This document shows, piece after piece, positions 40,221 through 47,541 of a DNA stretch of 47,541 nucleotides; within the stretch, counting starts at the first letter, position 1; every line of letters starts with the position of its first letter. Origin of the DNA: Opitutaceae bacterium (lineage in GTDB: Bacteria; Verrucomicrobiota; Verrucomicrobiia; Opitutales; Opitutaceae); assembly GCA_024233285.1 (NCBI GenBank), contig JACKPU010000012.1, forward strand, positions 1-47,541. The letters are read 5' to 3'. The translations under genes were made by a program, and so were the position numbers. The notes below the pieces were generated by a model that saw only the letters and a program-made list of their open reading frames with translations, was not told where the DNA came from and did not search any database.

Positions 40221-41089
40221 GCGACCGGACATTGCTTGATGCCGTCGTCAGCGGGTTGGGCAAAGACGATAATGTTAATTCAGTGGTGCTGTTTGGTTCG
40301 CAGGCGCGCGATCCGGGGTTGCCCGCCGCTTCGGATGGCTGGTCGGATATCGACTTGCACTTGATTGTGGCCGATGTGGGGGCTTTTGCCGCGGCGTCCA
40401 ATCTCGAGACACTGGGACCCAAACCGCCGAAGCTGCACGTGATTCGCAATGCATCGGGCGGGGTGCGCAAAGTGACTTTGCTGTATGAGGACGCGGAGGT
40501 GGATTTGGTGGTCATCCCGCGTTGGCAGATGCAATTGGCACGCCTTAGTCTGGCGCTGGGCTGTCAGGAGCGAATTGTCCCTTTGCGCACGGCCCTCAAT
40601 GAGATGTCCACGATCATGCGGGGCGGCTATCGCTTTCTGAAAGGTGAAGCCACATGGGGCAAATTCTACGCGGATGTTGTGGCGAAGTTGCCGGGGCAGC
40701 GGTGGGGCGATGCCGAAGTGCGTGCGGCGGCGGATGCGTTTCTCTGTGACTATCTTTGGGTGCTTCAGAAACTGGCCCGCGGCGAACTGATCGCGGCACA
40801 ACGCAGCCTGCATCTGCAGTTGGCGGATGCGAATTACCGATTGATGCACGAACTGCGCCTGCGTCAGGGCCGGCCGACTTTCCGGGAGGCGCGGCGGCTG
40901 GAAAAGCTGCTCGTCGCGGTTGAGCGGGAGATGTTGCAGGTTTCCGCGCGACTCGCTGCGCCTGAACTGCAGGCGGCCGCAGACAAGGCTTTGGCGACGA
41001 TGAAGATCCTGGTCGGCGAATTGCTGCCGGGGTGGAGTCCGCCGGCGGATTATGCCGCCATGGTGGGCCGCGTGATTATTTCGAACTGA
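40214..41089 (+). CDS. Nucleotidyltransferase domain protein
   Basis: A 291-residue protein, start ATG 40214, overlapping the preceding gene by 7 bases. Seen: the polymerase-beta-type motif 'VVLFGSQARDPG' (Gly28-Ser29) with 'GWSDIDLHLIV' (Asp45, Asp47) and a third acidic site 'DAEVDLVVIP'. A helical C-terminal part (about 130-290) is rich in Arg and Leu. The layout is reminiscent of aminoglycoside 6-adenylyltransferase-type proteins, but there is no sign of a resistance function. Inference: it transfers a nucleotide to a protein or small molecule, perhaps as the output of the cluster. It converges on the ABC ATPase gene with a 14-base overlap. Confidence 0.8.
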   Translation: MLGDRTLLDAVVSGLGKDDNVNSVVLFGSQARDPGLPAASDGWSDIDLHLIVADVGAFAAASNLETLGPKPPKLHVIRNASGGVRKVTLLYEDAEVDLVVIPRWQMQLARLSLALGCQERIVPLRTALNEMSTIMRGGYRFLKGEATWGKFYADVVAKLPGQRWGDAEVRAAADAFLCDYLWVLQKLARGELIAAQRSLHLQLADANYRLMHELRLRQGRPTFREARRLEKLLVAVEREMLQVSARLAAPELQAAADKALATMKILVGELLPGWSPPADYAAMVGRVIISN

Positions 41090-42074
41090 ACAGCGCCGCG
41101 ATCACATCCTCGAGCGGAATGTCCTCGATGGTGATGTCGGCCACCGGGCCAGTCGTGAGAATTTCCTGGGACACGGCCACGACTTTGTCGCCGGGCACGC
41201 GCAGCGTGAATTTGCCCTCGGCATCGCGCTGGGTTTCACCGTGCTGCGATTGCCAGTTTTCCGGGAAGGCCGGTTTGTCGCCCGTGTCCTGGGCGGCGAT
41301 CGCAGGCAGGAAAGTGATGATCTTTTTGCGGGTCTCGGGTCCGCCTTCCAAACGATCCAGCGCGCCGTCGTAGATCTTCACCCCTTTGTGAATGATGATC
41401 ACCCGGTCGCACAGTTCCTTGATGTCGGCCATGTAATGGCTGGTGAGCAGGATGGTGACGTTGTTGCGGCGGTTGTATTCGCGGAGGAAGTTGCGCACCG
41501 CCTTTTGCGAAATCACGTCGAGACCGATGGTCGGCTCATCAAGAAACAACACGCGCGGGCGGTGCAGCAGGGCGGCGATCAATTCCATCTTCATGCGTTC
41601 ACCGAGCGAGAGCTCGCGCACCATGACGTTGAGCTTCGGCCGCACATCCAGCAGATCGAGCAATTCGTCGAGCGTGGCCTGATATTGATCGGCCGGCAGC
41701 GCATAGATCGCGCGCAACAGATTGAAGGATTCAATTGCGGGCAGGTCCCACCAGAGCTGGTTCTTTTGGCCCAGCACGAGGGCGAAGATCCGGCGATAGG
41801 CGCTCGCACGCGCGGAGGGATTGAACCCGGCGACGCGGGCGGTGCCGCTGGTCGGATAGATGAGACCGGACAGCATCTTGAGTGTCGTGGTCTTGCCCGC
41901 ACCGTTGGGGCCGAGAAACCCGACGAATTCGCCTTCGGCGATCGAAAAGGAAATGTCCTTGGCCGCAGCGGTTTCCTCGAAGTCGCGTTTGAAGAGTCCT
42001 TTCACGCCGCCCCAGAAACCGGGCTGCTTTTTGTAGGTGCGGAAAACGCGGGTAAGGTTTTCGACTTCGATCAT
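41076..42074 (-). CDS. ABC transporter ATP-binding protein (ABC-2/NatA type)
   Basis: A 332-residue ATPase. Seen: Walker A 'GPNGAGKTTTLK' (Gly55 to Thr62), Q loop 'LVLGQKNQLWWDLP', the variant signature 'RELSLGERMKMELI', Walker B 'RVLFLDEPTIGLDV' and switch 'ILLTSHYMADI'. The C-terminal ~90 residues form a strand-rich extension (DUF4162-like). The N-terminal insert 'FRTYKKQPGFWGGVKGLFKR' is typical of ABC-2 exporters of the YbhF/YhhG class. Known: such proteins pair with one or two ABC-2 permeases. No permease is adjacent: genes on both sides are on the plus strand, so its partner must be elsewhere. It starts at ATG 42074. Confidence 0.92.
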   Translation of the reverse strand: MIEVENLTRVFRTYKKQPGFWGGVKGLFKRDFEETAAAKDISFSIAEGEFVGFLGPNGAGKTTTLKMLSGLIYPTSGTARVAGFNPSARASAYRRIFALVLGQKNQLWWDLPAIESFNLLRAIYALPADQYQATLDELLDLLDVRPKLNVMVRELSLGERMKMELIAALLHRPRVLFLDEPTIGLDVISQKAVRNFLREYNRRNNVTILLTSHYMADIKELCDRVIIIHKGVKIYDGALDRLEGGPETRKKIITFLPAIAAQDTGDKPAFPENWQSQHGETQRDAEGKFTLRVPGDKVVAVSQEILTTGPVADITIEDIPLEDVIAALFSSK

Positions 42075-42188
42075 GGGAGAGCGATGGTTGCCGCGGGTTT
42101 CGCCTTGGCAATCAGGAATACGGTGCGCGGTGTCCGAAAGTCTTGCAGGGCTGCACCGGTGGTCGTGGGATGACGCGCGTAACCTATC

Positions 42189-44090
42189 ATGTGCGGCATC
42201 TCGGGCTATTTTTCACGCGGCGGATCCATTGCGTCGGTTTCATTGGAGACGGCAAACCGCCGGCAGGGGCATCGCGGTCCGGATGGATCCGGGGTATGGC
42301 GATCAGCGGATAAGCGGGTCGGCCTGGGCCACGTGCGTTTGAGCATCATCGATCTGGCGACTGGAGCGCAGCCGATGACGAGTGAGGATGGTTGCCGCCA
42401 CATTGTCGTTAACGGCGAATTTTATGATTATGAGCGGATACAGCGCGAACTGACCGGACGCGGGCATCAACTCGCGACGAAGTCGGACAGTGAAATCGCC
42501 CTGCATCTTTACGAGGAGTCCGGCACCGACTGTTTGCAGGACCTGCGCGGAGAATTTGCCTTCGCGATTTGGGATGAGGTCCAACAGCGCCTGTTCGCGG
42601 CCCGGGATCGCTTTGGGATCAAGCCGCTCTTCTACACGGTGCAAGACGGCACACTGTATTTTGCCTCGGAAATCAAGGCGCTGCAGGCGATGGGTGTGCG
42701 GCTGACTTGGGATGAAGAGGCGATTGGGCAAAGCCTGTATTCCTATGTCGGCCCGGAGCGCACCTATTTCAACGGGGTGAAGCAACTGCCTCCCGGGTGT
42801 TGTCTGGTGGCGACGTGCAAGGAACTGCGGATCGAGCCGTATTGGGATTTGGATTATCCTGAAGCTGGCGCCGAAACGAATTTCAGCGAGGCCGAGTGGA
42901 TTGAGCGGGTGCGGCAAAGTGTGAGCGAAGCGGTGCGTTTGCGCATGCGGGCGGATGTGCCCGTGGGTTGTCTGCTGAGCGGCGGTTTGGACTCCTCGGC
43001 GGCGTTGGGTCTGGCCCGCCAGCACAGCTCCGGTCCGCTCAAGGCGTTCACCATCGCGTTTGATGTGAAGGAGCTCGACGAGAGCGATCGCGCCGAACGC
43101 ACGGCGGCGGCGGTGGGTGCGGATTTTCACCGGATCGCCGTGAGCAATCGCGAGTTTGCCGAGGTTTTTGCCGACGCGGTTTGGCACACCGAGGGCTTTC
43201 ACTACAACAACCATGGTGCCGCGCGCTATCTGCTGAGCCGGGCGGTGCGCGATGCCGGGCTCAAGGTCGTGCTCGCCGGTGAAGGGGGCGACGAATTGAC
43301 GGCGGGTTACGTGTTTTGCGAGCGCGCGATGGGGGTGGGCGGCGATGCGCCGCCCCCGCACTGGCCGCAAGCCGTGCTTGATTTGCTCGCAGCGCGGAAA
43401 ACCGGGCAAGCCGGCGATGACACGGTTTTGTCGGAATTGGTCACGCGTGCGCAGGCGCTGGGTTTTCCGGAATCAACGTTTGGGCACATGACGGGACGCG
43501 TGGCGATTGGCCATGGCTTGGTGAGACCCGAGTTCGCACGGCGATGGTGCGGCCCGGATGCGGCACTGACGTTTTTTGATCAATTCGACGTGGCCGGTAA
43601 AATCAATGGCCGGCAGCCGGTGCACCAAGCGCTTTACTTGTGGCTGAAAACGGGGTTCGCAAATTACATCCTCGGCGGCGAACGCCTCGACATGGCCAAC
43701 GCGATCGAACAGCGCCTGCCGTTTCTCGATCATCATTTGTTTGCATTGATGCGTGACGTGCCGGTGGGGTTGCTGCGTCGGGACGGGCGCGAGAAATGGA
43801 TTTTGCGCGAAGCGATGAAGCCCTTCGTGACGGAGGAGATCTACACCGCCAAGAAGCAGCCCTTTGTCGCCCCCGGATCAACGCTCCGTGATGGTTCGGA
43901 GATGCTCGACCTCGCGCAGGATCTCCTCCGCAGCGACGCGGCCGCGGCGGTGCCGTTCATCAATCAAGTGGCGGTGCTGGGGATGTTGGAAAAGTTACCG
44001 GCTCTGGATCCGCGGCAACGCATGATGTTGGACTCAACGATTCTAATGATGATGTCGGCCGTTGTATTGCACCAGCGATATGGCTTGTGA
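42189..44090 (+). CDS. asnB: Asparagine synthase (glutamine-hydrolysing)
   Basis: A 633-residue two-domain enzyme that makes asparagine from aspartate, ATP and glutamine. Seen: the N-terminal amidotransferase with catalytic Cys2 ('MCGISGYFSRGG'), 'HRGPDGSGVW', 'LGHVRLSIIDL', 'VVNGEFYDYERI' and 'ARDRFGIKPLFY'. The synthetase domain carries the PPi loop 'LLSGGLDSSAALGLA' (264-270 SGGLDSS) and 'VLAGEGGDELTAGY'. Length and motifs are normal for bacterial AsnB. Alternatively, close homologues act in peptide or polysaccharide amidation; no such cluster is visible. Start ATG 42189 is fixed by the need for Cys at position 2. Confidence 0.93.
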   Translation: MCGISGYFSRGGSIASVSLETANRRQGHRGPDGSGVWRSADKRVGLGHVRLSIIDLATGAQPMTSEDGCRHIVVNGEFYDYERIQRELTGRGHQLATKSDSEIALHLYEESGTDCLQDLRGEFAFAIWDEVQQRLFAARDRFGIKPLFYTVQDGTLYFASEIKALQAMGVRLTWDEEAIGQSLYSYVGPERTYFNGVKQLPPGCCLVATCKELRIEPYWDLDYPEAGAETNFSEAEWIERVRQSVSEAVRLRMRADVPVGCLLSGGLDSSAALGLARQHSSGPLKAFTIAFDVKELDESDRAERTAAAVGADFHRIAVSNREFAEVFADAVWHTEGFHYNNHGAARYLLSRAVRDAGLKVVLAGEGGDELTAGYVFCERAMGVGGDAPPPHWPQAVLDLLAARKTGQAGDDTVLSELVTRAQALGFPESTFGHMTGRVAIGHGLVRPEFARRWCGPDAALTFFDQFDVAGKINGRQPVHQALYLWLKTGFANYILGGERLDMANAIEQRLPFLDHHLFALMRDVPVGLLRRDGREKWILREAMKPFVTEEIYTAKKQPFVAPGSTLRDGSEMLDLAQDLLRSDAAAAVPFINQVAVLGMLEKLPALDPRQRMMLDSTILMMMSAVVLHQRYGL

Positions 44091-44121
44091 AATGCTGTTA
44101 CACTGCCATCGCCTGACCACC

Positions 44122-45315
44122 ATGCACCGCCGATTTGCACGAATCTCCTTGGGCATGCTTCTCTTGCTGTTCGCCGTTCCGGCTCATGCAGTGGTGTTCA
44201 ACCTGGCCGGCCCGCCCGATCCGGTCAAAATCGGTTCCGAGGTCGCGCTGAATTTGCTGATCCTGAATCCCGGAGCGGAGGCCGCGTCGCTGACCGTTCC
44301 GGAGGTGTTTTCGGCGGAATTATCGGACGGAACCCAGCGTTGGGTGGTGGAACTGCGCGCGCCCGCGATGGGAGGGCTGGTTGGCGTTGATGCCGGCGGA
44401 TTTGCGGTGCGAGAGTATGTTTTCACGCTGCCGGAAGACGCCCGCAATCGGCTCGTGCTGGCCGTGGAAAGCCCCGTGGTCGCCAAGGTGGCGTTGGAGG
44501 TCCAAGCGATAGCGCCGATCGCGGCGGCGCGCCCACCGTTGACGAACTTCGCACCGCAGCGGACGGCCGAGGCCTCGATCAAACGCGCCTTTGCCGGGCG
44601 CTTCGGAGCCCACGATCCGATTTACATTATCTACGGCAACGAGGACCGGGGAGCGAAATTCCAGTTCAGTTTCAAGTATCGCATCTTGGGAGCCGACGCG
44701 AAACTGGGCGAACGGGTCCCGGCATTGCGCCGGTTGTATTTCGGCTACACTCAACGCTCGTTGTGGGATATTGATGCGGATTCGAGTCCGTTTTACGATA
44801 CCAGCTACCTGCCCGAGTTGATGTTCGAATCACAGAACGTCTTGGATGCTGATTCGCCCGGGGGCTTCAAATGGATGGGGTATCAAGCGGGGCTGCGGCA
44901 CGAGTCCAACGGGCGCTCGGGTCCAACCTCACGCAGTATGAACACGGTCTATTTTCGGCCGGGCGTGGCGTTTGGTCGCTTTGACAGCTGGCACGTGATT
45001 CTGGCGCCGCGGATTTCGCATTACATTTCCGATCTGAGCAACAACCCGGACATCAAACGCTACCGGGGGAATGTCGAAATGCAGGCCATCCTCGGTTATG
45101 ACGACGGCCCCAGCCTGGTGTTGACGAGCCGACTCGGTCGTGACGGCGACAAGGGCAGTCTGCAGGCGGATCTGAACATCCCGGTGAAGTTTGACCGGAT
45201 GTTCGACTTCGCAACTTACGTTCTCGTCCAATACTGGCAGGGTTACGGCGAAAGCCTGCTCGACTACAACGTCGAGTCATCGGCCGTGCGCATCGGCTTT
45301 TCGCTCGTGCGTTAG
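44122..45315 (+). CDS. pldA: Outer-membrane phospholipase A (PldA) with N-terminal extension
   Basis: A 397-residue protein, start ATG 44122, with a signal peptide ('RISLGMLLLLFAVPAHA'). Residues ~24-165 are an extra beta-rich domain ('VALNLLILNPGAEAASLTVP', 'REYVFTLPEDARNRLVLAVE'). The rest is an OMPLA barrel: 'YIIYGNEDRG', 'FGYTQRSLWDIDADSSPFYD', 'TSYLPELMF' and the catalytic 'AGLRHESNGRSGPTSRSMN' (His260, Ser262, Asn274). His to Asn spacing is 14, as in E. coli OMPLA (142 and 156). Known: OMPLA is calcium-dependent and degrades phospholipids in the outer leaflet of the outer membrane. The protein supports a Gram-negative envelope. It ends in an overlapping stop with surE. Confidence 0.88.
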   Translation: MHRRFARISLGMLLLLFAVPAHAVVFNLAGPPDPVKIGSEVALNLLILNPGAEAASLTVPEVFSAELSDGTQRWVVELRAPAMGGLVGVDAGGFAVREYVFTLPEDARNRLVLAVESPVVAKVALEVQAIAPIAAARPPLTNFAPQRTAEASIKRAFAGRFGAHDPIYIIYGNEDRGAKFQFSFKYRILGADAKLGERVPALRRLYFGYTQRSLWDIDADSSPFYDTSYLPELMFESQNVLDADSPGGFKWMGYQAGLRHESNGRSGPTSRSMNTVYFRPGVAFGRFDSWHVILAPRISHYISDLSNNPDIKRYRGNVEMQAILGYDDGPSLVLTSRLGRDGDKGSLQADLNIPVKFDRMFDFATYVLVQYWQGYGESLLDYNVESSAVRIGFSLVR

Positions 45316-46097
45316 GCCGGCAGCTCGCCGCCGAGGCGGCGATAATCGAGGATGCTGTGGCTGATGTGCTGTGCCGCCACGGTCCCGAGGTCGGTGGCCA
45401 CACCGGCGGGCGTGACGTCCTTGCCGACGGTCCAGAGCAGACGGTGAGTGCCATCATCATCGGCCGGACTGAAGAGTTTGGGCATGAAATAATGTGCGGG
45501 CACCGTGCGCTTTACCTCGGTGTCGGGGCGGCACGGGTATGGGAAGTTGATGTTATGGATCGTGAACGTCTTCGGCGTTATCGTCGGCATCAGCTCGCTA
45601 GTCATGCGCGCGGCGTGGGCCGCGGAAATTTTCAACGTGTTCAGCAGTTCGCCATCCGGCTGGCCCGCAGTTTCCTTGAGGTGAAGATAAACCTCTTCGG
45701 AAACATCCTGCGAAAAGGCGATGGCCGGCAGACCGTGCAGCGCACCTTCCCACGCGCCGGCGACGGTGCCACTGGCAATGATGAACGCGAGGGTGCAATT
45801 GAAGCCGACGTTAATGCCGCTGACCACGCCTTCGATGTCGTTTGGCAACAGGTGGGCGAGGGCGATGTTGACGCAATCACTGGGCGTGCCGTCCACGGTC
45901 CAGGTCGGGCAGCCGAATTGACGATCGACGGCGGCGGATTTGACCGAGCGGTTGCGCGTCTTGGATGCGCCGGTCCAGCTCTGTTCACGGGCCGGGGCCA
46001 CGACGAAAAGCTCGTGTCCGGCCTTTTGCAGCGCGGCCACCAGCTCATGCATAAAGACCGAATCAATCCCATCGTCGTTTGTGACCAGTAGCTTCAT
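45312..46097 (-). CDS. surE: 5'/3'-nucleotidase SurE
   Basis: A 261-residue phosphatase. Seen: 'MKLLVTNDDGIDSVFMHELV' with the metal-binding NDDG, 'VVAPAREQSWTGAS', 'TVDGTPSDCVNIAL', 'VVSGINVGFNCTLAFIIASG' and 'NINFPYP'. The Ser and Asn ligands are present. Known: SurE hydrolyses nucleoside monophosphates, with a role in stress survival. ATG 46097 starts at the conserved beta strand. The stop overlaps that of pldA by four bases, so the two genes converge. It follows the pnp terminator, so it probably has its own promoter in 46098-46149. Confidence 0.93.
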   Translation of the reverse strand: MKLLVTNDDGIDSVFMHELVAALQKAGHELFVVAPAREQSWTGASKTRNRSVKSAAVDRQFGCPTWTVDGTPSDCVNIALAHLLPNDIEGVVSGINVGFNCTLAFIIASGTVAGAWEGALHGLPAIAFSQDVSEEVYLHLKETAGQPDGELLNTLKISAAHAARMTSELMPTITPKTFTIHNINFPYPCRPDTEVKRTVPAHYFMPKLFSPADDDGTHRLLWTVGKDVTPAGVATDLGTVAAQHISHSILDYRRLGGELPA

Positions 46098-46152
46098 AAG
46101 CGGTCCAGTGTTGAGGGACTCGAATGCCTGTCAGGTCTTTTCTTGCAGTTAC

Positions 46153-46183
46153 AAAAAAGCCGCGGATCGAAATCCGCGGCTTT
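46153..46183 (-). terminator. Rho-independent terminator of pnp
   Basis: A perfect 12-bp stem AAAGCCGCGGAT/ATCCGCGGCTTT (46156-46167, 46172-46183) with loop CGAA. On the minus strand it is followed by a run of six T's, giving a canonical terminator 25 bases past the pnp stop. Confidence 0.9.
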
Positions 46184-46207
46184 GAAAGCGATAAAGCCGG
46201 GGGCTGA

Positions 46208-47541
46208 TTACTCGGCCTTGGGCTCTTCGGCGGCCGGAGCGGCTTCCGTGGACTCCGCGGCGGGCGCTTTGTCGGCTTCGAGCTCGGCCATGGCGGCCTT
46301 GCGCGAGAGGCGGACCTTCTTGGTGCGCTCGTCGATGCCGATGCACTTGACCGTGATGGAGTCGCCGACCTTGACGACATCCTCGGTGCGGCGCACGCGG
46401 AAGTCGGCCAGTTCGGAGATGTGCACGAGGCCTTCCTTGCCGGGGAGGCATTCGACGAAGGCGCCGAATTCCTTGGTGCCGGTGACCTTGCCGTTGTAGA
46501 TCTTGCCCACTTCGATCTGGGAACCGCCGCCGCAGAGGGCGTCGATTTCCTGCACGGCGCGGTTCATCGCGTCGGCATTGTTCGAGTAGATGAAGACCTT
46601 GCCGGAGTCGTCGTCCGAGATGTCGATCTGGGCGCCGGTCGTCTCGACGATGCGGCGGATGGTCTTGCCACCGGGGCCGATGAGGAGGCCGATCTTTTCC
46701 GGATCGATCTGGATCGTCTGGATGCGCGGCGCGTAGGTCGAGAGATCAGCGCGCGGGGCCGGGAGGGCGGCGAGCATGGTCTTGAGGATTTCGATGCGGG
46801 CGTCGCGGGCTTGGAAAATCGCGGTCTTGGCGATCTCGAAGGGCAGGCCGTTGATCTTGAGATCGAGCTGGAAGCCGGTGATGCCCTTGGTGGTGCCGGC
46901 GAGCTTGAAGTCCATGTCGCCGAAGTGATCTTCCTCACCGAGGATGTCGGTGATGGTCACCCACTTGTCGATGGAGCCGTCGGCTTTGTTGCTGGTCATG
47001 AGGCCGCAGGAGATACCGGCGACGGGGGCGATGATCGGCACGCCGGCATCCATGAGGGCCAGACAGCCGCCGCAGATCGAGGCCATCGAGGTCGAGCCGT
47101 TGGAGGCCATGATCTCGGAGACGACGCGGATCGAATAGGGGAACACGTCTTCCGGCGGGAGCACGGGAACGAGCGAACGCTCGGCCAGCGCACCGTGACC
47201 GATCTCACGACGGCCCGGGCCGGTGAAACGGCCGGTTTCGCCAACGGAGAACGGAGGGAAGTTATAGTGGAGGATGAAGGACTTCGAGGTCACGCCGCCG
47301 GTGAGGGCGTCGAGGCTCTGAGCTTCCTTGGTCGGGCCGAGCGTGACGAGGGCGATGTTCTGCGTATCGCCGCGCTGGAAGGTGGCGGAGCCGTGCACGC
47401 GGGGGAGCACGCCGACTTCGGAGGACAACGGGCGGAGCGACTTGGCATCGCGCTTGTCGGCGCGCACGCCGCGCTCAAGCACGGTCTTGCGGTAGGCCTT
47501 GTATTGGAGGTCTTCGAAAACGACGTTGAGGTCGACATCGG
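46208..47541 (-). CDS. pnp: Polyribonucleotide nucleotidyltransferase, 3' part (5' end outside window)
   Basis: A partial PNPase, about 444 residues visible; the frame is open to the last base of the window, so the start lies beyond 47541. Seen: the second RNase PH domain ('TFQRGDTQNIALVTLGPT', 'FILHYNFPPFSVGETGRFTG', 'GRREIGHGALAERSL', 'MDAGVPIIAPVAGISCGL', 'HFGDMDFKLAGT'), the KH domain ('IGLLIGPGGKTIRRIVETTG') and the S1 domain ('GKIYNGKVTGTKEFGAFVEC', 'GLVHISELADFRVRRTEDVV'). The C terminus is an Ala/Glu-rich tail. Known: PNPase degrades mRNA from the 3' end and works in the degradosome. Motif Asp ligands are intact. Upstream it is usually preceded by rpsO, which would lie outside. Confidence 0.96.
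   Translation of the reverse strand, partial: DVDLNVVFEDLQYKAYRKTVLERGVRADKRDAKSLRPLSSEVGVLPRVHGSATFQRGDTQNIALVTLGPTKEAQSLDALTGGVTSKSFILHYNFPPFSVGETGRFTGPGRREIGHGALAERSLVPVLPPEDVFPYSIRVVSEIMASNGSTSMASICGGCLALMDAGVPIIAPVAGISCGLMTSNKADGSIDKWVTITDILGEEDHFGDMDFKLAGTTKGITGFQLDLKINGLPFEIAKTAIFQARDARIEILKTMLAALPAPRADLSTYAPRIQTIQIDPEKIGLLIGPGGKTIRRIVETTGAQIDISDDDSGKVFIYSNNADAMNRAVQEIDALCGGGSQIEVGKIYNGKVTGTKEFGAFVECLPGKEGLVHISELADFRVRRTEDVVKVGDSITVKCIGIDERTKKVRLSRKAAMAELEADKAPAAESTEAAPAAEEPKAE

Noticed and set aside
40214..41089. Aminoglycoside resistance adenylyltransferase
   Set aside because: Only the general nucleotidyltransferase motif is shared; context is a signalling cluster with no mobile element.
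42303..43409. Minus-strand open frame of 368 codons over asnB
   Set aside because: AsnB motifs cover the opposite strand; the product has no recognisable domain.

Overview
The window is a gene-dense, high-GC bacterial chromosome segment with about 50 genes, many overlapping by 1-22 bases at stop/start junctions. It has no tRNA, rRNA, CRISPR array, integrase or transposase that I can see. The mix of genes suggests Verrucomicrobiota, probably an Opitutales-like organism. It includes a phytanoyl-CoA-dioxygenase-like gene beside an AraC regulator, a TIGR03067-type protein, a DUF5069 protein, a MoxR/Bat aerotolerance-type operon, heptose (LPS) genes and GTG starts. The organism call is an inference from gene content; no taxonomic marker gene is present apart from the 3' part of pnp.

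Layout. 1-1136: tail of an M16 peptidase and a DUF3445 (heme N-demethylase-like) gene. 1137-4269 (minus): NAD kinase, TlyA-type rRNA methyltransferase, SGNH esterase and PhyH dioxygenase, divergent from an AraC regulator (4303-5214). 5221-10617: an Fpg/Nei glycosylase with a degraded zinc finger, a CorA transporter, a heptose-phosphate phosphatase/kinase pair with an M24 peptidase, and a DUF192 lipoprotein. 10686-15830: hypothetical and periplasmic proteins, a Nudix enzyme, a metallophosphoesterase, a YhcH-family protein and RlmJ. 15837-18768: small protein, Hsp20, BASS transporter, MazG-like and DUF5069 proteins. 18833-22348 (minus): a tightly overlapped run of GluQ, MogA, a DUF898 membrane protein and an M48 protease. 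22443-23583: LOG and Nudix genes.

23574-30724 (minus) is a complete MoxR-DUF58-BatA-BatB-BatD operon in which BatB carries a long Gln-rich tail (BatC-like) and BatD carries TPR and SH3-like parts (BatE-like). 30805-33956 holds a release-factor-like GGQ protein, a MOSC protein, two small proteins and RmuC.

34090-41089 (plus) is the most unusual part. A receiver-kinase hybrid is followed by a ketosynthase-fold protein with an altered catalytic triad, a multi-TM GAF histidine kinase, a GAF protein with a decayed kinase core and a nucleotidyltransferase; the last four overlap. This looks like a signalling unit with a ketosynthase homologue built in. Its function is unknown to me.

41076-47541: an ABC ATPase without a visible permease, AsnB, an outer-membrane phospholipase A with an extra N-terminal domain, SurE, and the 3' part of pnp with a strong terminator. 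Two copies of an interspersed repeat built on CACGAATG(G/A)ACACGAAT lie in divergent intergenic regions near 11.2 and 22.4 kb. Intrinsic terminators or hairpins are seen near 10.64, 16.11, 18.29 and 46.17 kb.
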